The position numbers and the translations under genes were made by a program. From Nostoc sp. S13 (GTDB lineage: Bacteria; Cyanobacteriota; Cyanobacteriia; Cyanobacteriales; Nostocaceae), in assembly GCF_029379315.1 (NCBI RefSeq), contig NZ_JAQYWQ010000019.1, positions 1 to 64,000 on the forward strand: 64,000 bases of DNA. The letters run 5' to 3'. This document shows, in pieces, positions 27,010-35,457 of this stretch; the stretch's first letter is position 1, and each line of letters begins with the position of its first letter. The notes under the pieces were generated by a model that was given only the letters and a program-made list of their open reading frames with translations, was not told where the DNA came from and did not search any database.

Positions 27010-29058
27010 TTACTTGCCGTTACCGTTACCACCAGTACCATTGCTGTGAATGACGCGTTCGGCGAGTTTTTCTGGTACTTCCTGGAGATGGTCATATTCC
27101 CAGTGGAAGGAACCAACGCCGAGAGTAAGCGATCGCAGCTCTACAATAAAGTTTTGCATCTCTGCTTGTGGCAAGTATGCAGAAACATTATCCCAGCCTT
27201 GCCAATCGTTTTTACCTTCATAGCCTAAAATTTGCCCCCGTCTACCACTCAACAGTTGCAGCACTTTCGAGGTAAATTCGCTAGGTGTGGTAACATCCAC
27301 CCGCAGAATTGGTTCTAACAGCGTAGGTTCCGCTTGGGGTATCCCCGTTTGCATTGCCAATCGGGCAGCTTGCTTAAAGGCTTGTTCGGAACTATCAACG
27401 TTGTGATACGAACCATTAGTTAGAGTTACCGCCAAATCCACTATTGGGAAGCCCAAAGGCCCATGTGTCAGAAATTCCCGCACGCCCATTTCTACACCAG
27501 GAATGTACTGTTTGGGAATCACGCCGCCGACAATAGTTTCATTAAAGTTAAAGCCTGTACCGCGTGGTAAAGGTTTAATTTCGAGAAAAACATCACCAAA
27601 CTGCCCATGACCACCGCTTTGGTGCTTGTAGCGCCCATGAACTGAAGCCACCGTTTTGCGGATGGTTTCTTTGTAAGGCACTTGCGGCAAGTGCGTTGTC
27701 ATTGGCAAGTTATATTTGCGGCGCAGTCTGTCGAGGGTGACTTGTAAATGAATCTCGCCTTGACCCCAAAGAATTACTTCGTGAGTATCGCCGTGTTGTT
27801 CCCAAGCAAGTGAGGAGTCTTCTTCTAATAGCTTGGTCATGGCACTGCTGAGTTTAACTTCATCGTTGCGCTTTTCTGGTGTAATAGCGAGGGCATACAC
27901 AGGTTCCAAGTGTACAGCTTTAGGTAATTCTATCGCCGACTGCTGTTCTATAGAGATTGTATCGCCTGTTTTGATTCCTTCTAAACGGCTCAATGCGACA
28001 ATTTCACCAGCACTAACTTGGTTAACGAACTGCTGTTGTTGTCCCATGAGGCGGTAAATTCCACCAGTACGAATGCCATTGAGGACAATACCATCAGTTA
28101 ATTTGCCCCGCCAAACACGCACGAGAGAGAGTTTGCCACCTTGAGGAGTGTAGTAAGTTTTTAATACCTGCGCTAGAGGTGTATCACCTTTGATGTTTTT
28201 TAAGCGACGTTCTGCTGTGGTTTCTGGTTCGGGGGCTTCCCGTAACAAGGCTTCTAATAGAGGTCTAACACCATAATCTTGTTCTGCAACACCAAAGAAA
28301 ACGGGGACTACCAAATCTGCCCCTAATTCGATTTTTAAATCTTTGAGGATTTCTTCTTGAGGTGGTTCGATATCTTCTAAAAGTTCTTCGAGTAAATGGT
28401 CATCAAAATTTGCTAAGGCTTCGAGCATTTCTGCCCGTGCTGTATGTTCTTCTTCTTTTAAACTTTCGGGGAAGGGAATAGGGTCAGCAGGTGCGCCTGG
28501 ATGATATTGATATGCCTGTTCGCTCACCATATCAATAAAGCCGGTGAGTTGTTCCCCGTTCATGATCGGATATTGATGCGCTACTAAAGGACGGCTAGAT
28601 ACTGCTTTGAGGGCGTGCAACGTTTCCAAAACGTGAATATTTGCCCGATCCATTTTGTTGACAAAGACCAAGTGGGGAATTTCCCAATCGTCTAGGAATT
28701 TAAATAGAGGGGCAAGGGTGAGGACTCGTTCGCGTATGGGTTCGGAAACTACAATTGCTGCATCCACTCCGATTAAAGCATTGTAGGTTTCTTGGGCAAA
28801 TTCTACACTTCCCGGACAGTCAATAAAAGTGAAGCGAATGCCGTTATACTCAGTGCTAGCGGCGCTGACTTCTACACTCATGTGGCGATCGCGCGACTCA
28901 GCAGCACTATCTCCCACTGTATTGTTGTCCTTAACACTCCCTTTGCGGGAAATTGTCCCTGTGACAAATAACAAGCTTTCTAGTAAAGTGGTTTTTCCAC
29001 TTAAATAAGGCCCGACAATTGCAACATTCCGCGAACCTGATTTTACTTTTTCGTTCAT
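27010..29058 (-). CDS. Elongation factor G-like GTPase paralogue
   Basis: A 682-residue five-domain translational GTPase. The P-loop is G16-P-Y-L-S-G-K-T23. Switch II reads D80-C-P-G-S84 and the G4 motif is N134-K-M-D137. Domain IV and V segments (SGGHGQFGDVFLEIKPL, PILRVDVTTPSEF) follow. Canonical EF-G has D-T-P-G-H, whose His activates hydrolysis; here it is Ser. The P-loop also lacks the usual HID(A)GKTT pattern. This suggests a specialised paralogue rather than the main fusA translocase. It is monocistronic, with a 281-base gap to the divergent TPR gene. Confidence 0.85.
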   Translation of the reverse strand: MNEKVKSGSRNVAIVGPYLSGKTTLLESLLFVTGTISRKGSVKDNNTVGDSAAESRDRHMSVEVSAASTEYNGIRFTFIDCPGSVEFAQETYNALIGVDAAIVVSEPIRERVLTLAPLFKFLDDWEIPHLVFVNKMDRANIHVLETLHALKAVSSRPLVAHQYPIMNGEQLTGFIDMVSEQAYQYHPGAPADPIPFPESLKEEEHTARAEMLEALANFDDHLLEELLEDIEPPQEEILKDLKIELGADLVVPVFFGVAEQDYGVRPLLEALLREAPEPETTAERRLKNIKGDTPLAQVLKTYYTPQGGKLSLVRVWRGKLTDGIVLNGIRTGGIYRLMGQQQQFVNQVSAGEIVALSRLEGIKTGDTISIEQQSAIELPKAVHLEPVYALAITPEKRNDEVKLSSAMTKLLEEDSSLAWEQHGDTHEVILWGQGEIHLQVTLDRLRRKYNLPMTTHLPQVPYKETIRKTVASVHGRYKHQSGGHGQFGDVFLEIKPLPRGTGFNFNETIVGGVIPKQYIPGVEMGVREFLTHGPLGFPIVDLAVTLTNGSYHNVDSSEQAFKQAARLAMQTGIPQAEPTLLEPILRVDVTTPSEFTSKVLQLLSGRRGQILGYEGKNDWQGWDNVSAYLPQAEMQNFIVELRSLTLGVGSFHWEYDHLQEVPEKLAERVIHSNGTGGNGNGK

Positions 29059-29339
29059 AAAACCCCCCTTGCGGTAAGTGATTTATAACCGCATTATTCT
29101 GCTGTATATATCAGGGATAAAAAATGGTTCTCTGGAGTCAACAGTTCGGCTTCTCGTAGAGAAGCCGAAGGGTCAAAATTACCCCTTCTTTAATTTGTCA
29201 TTATCCTCCCTTTAATCGAAACTTAAAAAAATTGTAGCCTGTCGTAAGATTTAGCTTAAGAAAAGTTAACTATCACAAACTTTCATGCCAAATAAAAAAT
29301 TTTTGTAAAAAAGTCCTGATGAAGTAAATTTAACTGAAA

Positions 29340-30284
29340 GTGTTGCGAGTCAGAAAATCAATGGGATTATCATTCTCTAAATTTCGCATAGCAGGGTTAG
29401 TAAGTTTGACTTTGTTGGTTTTGAGTATTTCCTCGCCCTCTCTTTCTCTATCTCCTCCTGTTGCCTCAAAGCTGGCACAATCTAATGCTAAAACTGCCAT
29501 AGACTGGTTAAACCAAGGTTTACAGGCAATTCAGGCGGGAAAAGTACAAGATGCGATCGCCGCCTTTAAAAAAGCAACTCAATTAGATCCGACATTAGCA
29601 CCAGCGCACTATAATTTAGGGCTAGCTTACCGACAAACGGGAAAATTACAACCCTCTGCGGACGCATTTTATCGAGCAACGCAAGCCGATCCTAAATTTG
29701 CTCCAGCTTTTGCTAATTTAGGTGGTGCGTTGTTAGAAGGCAATAATTTACAGTTAGCTAACGATTATTTGCGACGAGCGTTGGAACTCGATCCCAAACT
29801 AGGATTTGCCCACTATAACTTGGGGTTGGTACTAGAACAGCAACGAGATTGTGAGCGAGCGATCGCATCTTTTAAAAAAGCCATAGAATATAGCAAAAAT
29901 GCACCAGAACCGCCTTATCATATGGGGATATGTTATCTCCAACAAGGTAAAGTAGATCAAGCAAAAGATGCCTTTCGTAAAGCAGTAAAAATTAATCAGA
30001 AATATCCAGAAGCTTACTATAATCTTGGTTCAATTTGGTTTAGCCAACACAAATTAGAAGAGGCATTAGAGGCTTTTAGAAAATCCGCAGAAGCTAACTC
30101 GAACTATCCCAACGCTTATTATGGTGCAGGGTTAGTTTTTATGCAGTTACAGCAATATGGAAATGCAGTACAAGTATTCCAATTTGCTAGAGATTTATAC
30201 AATGCTCAGGGGAATCCCCAGTGGGTGAAAAATACCGAGCAATTGTTGCAACAAGCACAAAATTTAAATTACCAACCTCGCTGA
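29340..30284 (+). CDS. TPR-repeat protein, exported
   Basis: A 314-residue protein with a signal peptide (FRIAGLVSLTLLVLSISSPS) and about six consecutive tetratricopeptide repeats from residue 55 on, for example AIAAFKKATQLDPTLAPAHY and ASFKKAIEYSKNAPEPPYHM. Such proteins are scaffolds for complexes in the periplasm or thylakoid lumen. The GTG at 29340 gives the longest product; an ATG at 29361 (MGLSF) gives a shorter leader that still works as a signal. No partner can be named. Confidence 0.85.
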   Translation: MLRVRKSMGLSFSKFRIAGLVSLTLLVLSISSPSLSLSPPVASKLAQSNAKTAIDWLNQGLQAIQAGKVQDAIAAFKKATQLDPTLAPAHYNLGLAYRQTGKLQPSADAFYRATQADPKFAPAFANLGGALLEGNNLQLANDYLRRALELDPKLGFAHYNLGLVLEQQRDCERAIASFKKAIEYSKNAPEPPYHMGICYLQQGKVDQAKDAFRKAVKINQKYPEAYYNLGSIWFSQHKLEEALEAFRKSAEANSNYPNAYYGAGLVFMQLQQYGNAVQVFQFARDLYNAQGNPQWVKNTEQLLQQAQNLNYQPR

Positions 30285-30373
30285 GGCGCAAAAGCTTAAT
30301 ATTGCATAACATAAAACTATTGGGTTGACTCGCTGGTGTTGTCTTAACTTGTCCCGATTGGAATAAAACGTAC

Positions 30374-30922
30374 ATGCAAAAGCGCCTGAAGAGTCGATTT
30401 TTATTTAGCGATCGCTGGCTTGATCGACACTCAATTGTTCGTAACATGGAGGCCTTCCAAGACTTAATTGTGATTGTCTTGTGTTTGGCTTTGTTTGCCG
30501 TCATGCTGATGCAATTGTGGGGGTTATTTGTCGCCATTACGCAGCAGCTGGATTATAAACATGTGACTGCAAAAATCCTATTTGTGTTGATTTTAGTCGA
30601 GTTATTTCGACTGTTAATGGTCTACTTGCAAGAACATAGTATCTCTGTGGGAGTGGCAGTTGAGGTAACAATTGTATCTCTACTGCGAGAAGTAGTAGTC
30701 CAAGGAGCGCTAGAAATTTCTTGGGTTAATACAGCTGCAATTTGTGGTTTGTTATTTGTTTTGGGTGGACTACTTGTAGTGTGTGCTAAGACGCCACACA
30801 TGGATTGTATGAGCGCTAACACTAAGTTGTGCCCAATTGTGTATAGAGGAGATAGGGAACGGCAAAATGAGTTGGAATTACAGTATTCACGTCAATGTGA
30901 TGAGAATCAACCGCTTGGATAA
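30374..30922 (+). CDS. PsiE-like membrane protein
   Basis: A 182-residue protein with four hydrophobic segments between residues 30 and 140 and the PsiE family landmarks VELFRLLMVYLQEHSISV and VEVTIVSLLREVVV. PsiE is induced by phosphate starvation in Escherichia coli, though its job is unknown. The C-terminal 40 residues are charged and cytoplasmic. It follows the TPR gene by 89 bases on the same strand. The Cys-containing tail (MDCMSANTKLCP) is not part of the family core. Confidence 0.75.
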   Translation: MQKRLKSRFLFSDRWLDRHSIVRNMEAFQDLIVIVLCLALFAVMLMQLWGLFVAITQQLDYKHVTAKILFVLILVELFRLLMVYLQEHSISVGVAVEVTIVSLLREVVVQGALEISWVNTAAICGLLFVLGGLLVVCAKTPHMDCMSANTKLCPIVYRGDRERQNELELQYSRQCDENQPLG

Positions 30923-31173
30923 ACTTCTATGAAATTAGGGAGTGGGGAAGGTGGGGCCTTATCTGGGGAGAAGGAGTTGAAAGAGCCATATCGGTTTCTT
31001 TGAGGGCTGTCAAGCCAAAAGTATTAGTACCTAACTTAACCTCACAAGGTACGCTCACCCGAACATAGGCATGAATGGGTTGTTTGGCTGCTGCCAGAGA
31101 GCATCGCCACTCAAGTTAATTTCCTTCAAATTTGCCTATCTCAGTGCGGATAGCACATCTTTCAATCACTCGT

Positions 31174-31596
31174 TCAAGATTGAAGTTGCTGCATCAGACC
31201 TGCCGCGTCAGAAACAGACCAATGCTCGGCGATTTTGCCATCTTGAATCCGATCAATTCGAATCACCGATGTAGAGATGCTTTTGCCTGTTGGAGAGATA
31301 CCATAGAATGCGCCGCTGTGCTTGCCTTTGCTTGTGATATATGTAACAACCCGATTGCCCTCCGCAACCTGTTGCATGATCTCAATCACAATATCGGGGA
31401 AAGCGGAGAAAAAATCATCAAAGAACGAATCATGATAGACCCTAAGCGCATCAAGACCGCGATTATCTGATCCTGGCATTGCGTGGTTGATACAATCCTC
31501 TGTCCAGAAATCCTTTAGAGCAGTGAGATTTTGACCGTTCCAAACCACTTGAAGAAAGTTCTGGATAATTTGCTTGTTTTTATCAGCGTCAGTCAT
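31174..31596 (-). CDS. SnoaL-like (NTF2-fold) ester cyclase-type protein
   Basis: A 140-residue protein of the SnoaL-like family: IIQNFLQVVWNGQNLTALKDFW, HDSFFDDFFSAFPDIVIEI, and the closing DRIQDGKIAEHWSVSDAAGLM are the usual blocks. The cone-shaped fold binds small hydrophobic compounds; most bacterial members have no known substrate. Base composition is somewhat richer in GC than the neighbourhood. A LysR-type regulator remnant lies directly upstream in the opposite direction, suggesting a former regulator-target pair. The 251 bases between PsiE and this gene show nothing I can assign. Confidence 0.85.
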   Translation of the reverse strand: MTDADKNKQIIQNFLQVVWNGQNLTALKDFWTEDCINHAMPGSDNRGLDALRVYHDSFFDDFFSAFPDIVIEIMQQVAEGNRVVTYITSKGKHSGAFYGISPTGKSISTSVIRIDRIQDGKIAEHWSVSDAAGLMQQLQS

Positions 31597-31648
31597 CAGC
31601 TTTCTCCAGAGAGTGGTTTTTCATTGGATAGTATACAACTAGCAAGAA

Positions 31649-31837
31649 GTGCATCTAACTGAAGCAGGCGAAGTATTTTTAGAGCGATCTTACCTGGTAT
31701 TAGCGCAACTCGAACAGGCAATCAAAGTGACACAACGGATAGGGCGAGGTGAGGTTGGACGGTTGGTGATCGGGTTTGTCTTTTTCAACTTGGCACGGAA
31801 GAGGACACAATGGGAATCAAATCGTGATGATACGTGA
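31649..31837 (+). pseudogene. LysR-type regulator remnant
   Basis: About 45 residues of the end of a LysR DNA-binding domain and its linker helix remain (HLTEAGEVFLERSYLVLAQL, then RIGRGEVGRLVIGFV). The helix-turn-helix is missing upstream and the effector domain missing downstream; the reading continues into unrelated sequence and stops. The region 31838-32197 after it holds no recognisable gene. Confidence 0.7.
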
Positions 31838-32197
31838 TCACAGAGAATTTTAGCCATATTCAATCCGTATCATATCGTTGCCAACTTTCCTTTTTACTCA
31901 CCCCCTTTTGACTCACCTTTAGATTTACTTTATAAATAGCCTCTCAACAGCTGTCTCTTCTCTTTCGATAATTAATTTAACGATCGCAACTTGAAGTAAT
32001 TTCTCTGCCGGATCTAATTGATCAAATTAGCTGTATCTCTTGCTGTGCGAGAATCTTGGCTCGACCGTACCGATTGATTTTCATTGTCAGACTGTAGACT
32101 CTGTATTATAGGCTACACCTTAACTGTCTTAATTGTCCTTGCGTCTTTGTCAAGATTTTGAGATATTAGATTGAAAAAGCAATTCAGATATAAACTC

Positions 32198-32431
32198 ATG
32201 GCAACCGAGCAAGAGCTTCAATCTCTTTTTAATAAATTAGATGGCGATCAAGACGGCAAAGTCTCCATTAATGATCTTTTTTTAAGTCCTGGCTTAAGTG
32301 CAATCATCACATCAGAAACGAATACCACTAGTCCCCAGGAGTTACTAGTACAGTATGATTCAGACAAAGACGGTAATATTACCTTTGAAGAGTTAAAGAA
32401 AGCGGTTGACAAAGCAAATAATTTAAACTAG
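32198..32431 (+). CDS. cse: Two EF-hand calcium-binding protein (CSE-like)
   Basis: A 77-residue acidic protein with two canonical EF-hand loops: D15-G-D-Q-D-G-K-V-S-I-N-D26 and D54-S-D-K-D-G-N-I-T-F-E-E65, both with the correct ligand positions. Size and layout fit CSE, the calcium sensor EF-hand protein described in filamentous cyanobacteria. The ATG at 32198 is preferred over an upstream in-frame TTG (32171) because the longer leader is not conserved in style. A good terminator follows. The symbol is given by resemblance. Confidence 0.75.
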   Translation: MATEQELQSLFNKLDGDQDGKVSINDLFLSPGLSAIITSETNTTSPQELLVQYDSDKDGNITFEELKKAVDKANNLN

Positions 32432-32475
32432 CAGTCAAAAAATCAAAGTCACCTCCGCCCCCCATAACCCTACGT

Positions 32476-32518
32476 AAACCCTGCTATTTCAACACTGTGT
32501 TGACCGATAGCAGGGTTT
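32476..32518 (+). terminator. Rho-independent terminator of the EF-hand gene
   Basis: AAACCCTGCTAT pairs with ATAGCAGGGTTT around a 19-base loop, followed by TTATAAG. It begins 45 bases after the EF-hand stop codon. Confidence 0.7.
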
Positions 32519-32534
32519 TATAAGTTATTGGATA

Positions 32535-32645
32535 TCAGTCATTAAACATTAGCCTCTTAATCTCTCCCAATAATTCATCATCAAATATTTGATCAGATAG
32601 TTCGTCTTTTTTCAGGTGTTGCCACTCCAATTCAATCGGGTTCAT
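32535..32645 (-). pseudogene. IS630-type transposase C-terminal remnant
   Basis: The minus strand encodes MNPIELEWQHLKKDEL and then a short tail ending at 32535. The NPIE-x-x-W-x-x-L motif is the conserved third acidic block of DDE transposases of the IS630/Tc1 group. The rest of the transposase is gone. It lies between the EF-hand terminator and the repeat-rich stretch before metF. Confidence 0.7.
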
Positions 32646-32711
32646 TTCAAAGCAATATTTGCGTCTGATTCGGCGTTAAAAAAAGCAGATGGTTGCTTCC
32701 ATCTGCTTTAT

Positions 32712-32825
32712 TGAAGAAGAATTCAGAATTCAGAATACATTCGTCAGAATGCAATCAGTGGGAGATTCAGACCCACCACTGATTGAAGACCACCAAATTT
32801 AAAATTTGGTGGGGGTGCAAAAACG
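32712..32825 (-). repeat. Two-hairpin dispersed element, copy B
   Basis: Read on the minus strand it begins GAATAAACGGCGTTT, then hairpin 1 (CACCAAATTTTAAATTTGGTG), hairpin 2 (CAGTGGTGGGTCTGAATCTCCCACTG) and an end near TGAATTCTTCTT. Parts and order match copy A at 22811-22985. The right end contains two AATTCTG units, linking it to the heptanucleotide repeats at 35320 and 53519. Confidence 0.6.
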
Positions 32826-32919
32826 CCGTTTATTCATCCACCGGTGGCACAAAATACCCAAGTGAATTCTGGCGACTGACACCTTTATTCTGTTTAATAA
32901 AAAAAATCCATCATTTCGT

Positions 32920-33858
32920 TTACTTGGATACCAACTGATTAACTGGAGCAATCCCAGCTAAATCCAAAATTGATGCGATCGCATCTTCACGCTTCACCGC
33001 CATCATATGCACACCCTGACATAATTGCCGCGCTATTTGCACTTGCTCGGCGGCAATTTTTATCCCTTCCTCAAAAGGGTCTTTGGCTTTTGCCAATCTA
33101 TCAATAATATGTTGGGGAATATTTACACCCGGAACACATCTATTAATAAACTGGGCATTTTTTGCCGATTTCAACAGAAAAATTCCTGCCAAAATCGGTT
33201 TTTTATAGCCAGCGGCAATCGTATCCATAAACTTTTCTAGCAGGTCAAAATCGGTAATCAACTGACTTTGAAAAAACTGCGCTCCGGCTTCGATTTTACG
33301 TTCAAATCGACTTTGCAAACCCGACCAACTTTTACATTGCGGATCTACTGCTGCACCAACAAATAAATCTAGCGCTCCATCAGTCAAAGGTTTATCGTTG
33401 CAATCAACGCCTTGATTCATCTTCCGAATCAGTTGCAGCAGTCGCACAGCTTCCAAATCAAATACTGCTTTGGCATCTGGATGATCGCCTGCTTTTACTG
33501 AGTCGCCAGTCAAAGCTAAAATGTTATGTATGCCCAAACCATGAGCGCCCATCAAATCAGCTTGTAAACCAATGCGATTGCGATCGCGGCAAGCAACTTG
33601 ACAAATCGGTTCTATGCCGTTTTGTGACAAAATTACCGATGCCATTAACGAAGACATCCGTAAGACTGCGCGGCTACCATCAGTAACATTGACAGCATGA
33701 ACCCTTCCCTTAAGGGTCGCCGCCATTTGAATCATGTGGGCTGGATCTCCTCCTTTCGGAGGTGCTACCTCGGCGGTAACTAGAAATTCACCTGCTTGTA
33801 CAGCTCTCTTAAAGGCTGTCGGGCTATGGGTGTAATGCATAAAATTAAGAATTTCCAT
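32920..33858 (-). CDS. metF: Methylenetetrahydrofolate reductase
   Basis: A 312-residue TIM-barrel flavoenzyme that reduces 5,10-methylenetetrahydrofolate to 5-methyltetrahydrofolate for methionine synthesis. The early Glu of FLVTAEVAPPKG is the catalytic acid region, and HNILALTGDSVKAGDH plus DLFVGAAVDPQ fit the folate and FAD sites. Length is near that of the bacterial enzyme (about 295). The ATG at 33858 gives MEILNFMHYTHS; a second ATG six codons later is an equally good start. It is followed by a gap of 39 bases from trpS upstream. Confidence 0.85.
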   Translation of the reverse strand: MEILNFMHYTHSPTAFKRAVQAGEFLVTAEVAPPKGGDPAHMIQMAATLKGRVHAVNVTDGSRAVLRMSSLMASVILSQNGIEPICQVACRDRNRIGLQADLMGAHGLGIHNILALTGDSVKAGDHPDAKAVFDLEAVRLLQLIRKMNQGVDCNDKPLTDGALDLFVGAAVDPQCKSWSGLQSRFERKIEAGAQFFQSQLITDFDLLEKFMDTIAAGYKKPILAGIFLLKSAKNAQFINRCVPGVNIPQHIIDRLAKAKDPFEEGIKIAAEQVQIARQLCQGVHMMAVKREDAIASILDLAGIAPVNQLVSK

Positions 33859-33897
33859 TTCTTAAATGGTATAGCAAATCACACCTTAAGGGAAAAC

Positions 33898-34917
33898 TTA
33901 TAGAGGAAGAGAGTAGCCGAAAGCAGTTTTTACTTGTGATAAAGTTTGATTTGCGATCGCTGTTGCTTTCTCCCTTCCATCCCGTAACACAGACTCCAAA
34001 TAGGCTTTGTCTGCCGTTATCGCCTGATATTTTTCTTGAATTGGTTTCAGGGACTCAATAATTGTGTCTGTCAACAATGGCTTGAATTGTCCCCAGCCCA
34101 TATCCTGACATTCAGCCGCTACATCTTCCTTTGTTTTACCAGAAAGCAATGTATACACCGTTAACAAATTATTACACTCTGGACGCGCGGGATCGTCGAA
34201 AGTCAGCCCACGAATCGGATCGGTTTTACAACGCTTAATCTTGTATTTAATCTGTTCTGGTGAATCTAGCAAACTGATCCGGCTTAACTCTGAAGGATCG
34301 GATTTTGACATTTTGCGTGTACCGTCCGCCAAACTCATTACCCTTGCCCCTTCCTTACGAATCAAAGGGTCTGGTAACTTCAAAACTGGTTGATCTGGTT
34401 TACCAAATTGGTGATTCAACCGAGCTGCAATATCCCGTGTCAATTCCAAGTGTTGCTTTTGGTCTTCACCCACTGGCACTTTATCCGCTTGGTAAAGCAA
34501 AATATCAGCTGCCATCAGCACAGGGTAATCCAACAACCCTGCACTGACATTTTCTCCCTGCTTGACGGCCTTTTCCTTGAACTGAATCATGTCTTGCAGC
34601 CAGTTTAGAGGCGTAATGCAGTTAAGCAACCAGGTGAGTTCACTGTGGGCCGAAACGTGGGATTGTACAAAGATGGTGGAGTGATTTAAATCAAGACCAC
34701 AAGCTAGATACAGAGCAACAAGAGTGTAGGTATCAGCTGCTAACTGTGTTGGATCGTGTGGCACTGTAATCGCGTGCAAATCAGCCACAAAAAGGTAATT
34801 TTCGTATTCGCTCTGACCTTCTACCCAGTTGCGAATGGCTCCCAAATAGTTACCTAGATGGTAATTGCCGGTTGGTTGAACTCCAGAAAGAACACGTTGC
34901 TTGCCCATAAATTTCAA
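33898..34917 (-). CDS. trpS: Tryptophanyl-tRNA synthetase
   Basis: A 339-residue class I synthetase that charges tRNA-Trp. The HIGH-type motif is GNYHLGNYLG near residues 17-26 and the KMSKS motif is RKMSKSDPSE. Other family blocks include YLFVADLHAITVPHDP and LLYQADKVPVGEDQ. It lies upstream of metF on the same strand with 39 bases between them, so they may share a transcript. Confidence 0.95.
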   Translation of the reverse strand: MKFMGKQRVLSGVQPTGNYHLGNYLGAIRNWVEGQSEYENYLFVADLHAITVPHDPTQLAADTYTLVALYLACGLDLNHSTIFVQSHVSAHSELTWLLNCITPLNWLQDMIQFKEKAVKQGENVSAGLLDYPVLMAADILLYQADKVPVGEDQKQHLELTRDIAARLNHQFGKPDQPVLKLPDPLIRKEGARVMSLADGTRKMSKSDPSELSRISLLDSPEQIKYKIKRCKTDPIRGLTFDDPARPECNNLLTVYTLLSGKTKEDVAAECQDMGWGQFKPLLTDTIIESLKPIQEKYQAITADKAYLESVLRDGREKATAIANQTLSQVKTAFGYSLPL

Positions 34918-34993
34918 CTTAGTTATCTCAAATCCGCCCTTGTAAAATGGCGATGTCTGGCGACAAGTCGCTTGCGCCTACGCAAAACTCATT

Positions 34994-35132
34994 AGACTTA
35001 TCCACAAATAAACCTCAAAATAGCTGAAACCCTTACATAGCTGGCTTTTTAGCTTATATAAAACAGGAACCTCTAAAACCCTCTCCAGAGCTAGGTTTCA
35101 GCCAAATAAAGTTCTCATTTCCGGATAAGTCT
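34994..35132. mobile_element. MITE-like element with 10-bp perfect terminal repeats
   Basis: The ends are AGACTTATCC and GGATAAGTCT, perfect inverted repeats. Similarity continues inward (ACAAATAAAC against GGAAATGAGA). The element is 139 bases, non-coding, and has an internal GAAACC/GGTTTC pair. It lies downstream of the desaturase gene and upstream of trpS. The terminal repeats suggest mobilisation by an unlinked transposase. Confidence 0.55.
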
Positions 35133-35220
35133 ATTTAATTTTGACACTTTCCAGTGCAACTCGCCGTTTAAATATTGGAGTTGACTCTCACTGTTGCTAA
35201 AGCAACGGTGAAAGTCAAAC

Positions 35221-35402
35221 CTACAGCAGATTTCAACGGAAGTGAAGTACACAACGATTCGTCCCAAAGCGAGGTATAAAACCTCTTTTACTTCTGTTAG
35301 CCCAGCAGAGCGTAGCCCATTCTGAATTCTGGATTCTGGATTCTGAATTCTGGATTCTGGATTCTGAATTCTGAATTCTGAATTCTGAATTCTGGATTCT
35401 GC
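35221..35402 (+). repeat. Dispersed element with heptanucleotide tandem repeats
   Basis: The first part (CTACAGCAGATTTCAACGGA through CGTAGCCCATTCTG) is homologous to the reverse strand of 53519-53690. From about 35320 it continues as some eleven tandem units of ATTCTGA or ATTCTGG. Apparent reading frames across it are low-complexity and repeat-driven. Confidence 0.7.
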
Positions 35403-35457
35403 TGTATCTTTGTGCAATCTCTTGGTGAGCAGTGCTTCCAAGATGATGGCAATCAAT

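Noticed and set aside
30925-31110. Minus-strand frame reading HAYVRVSVPCEVKLG
   Set aside because: No start codon in place and low-complexity end; no family recognised.
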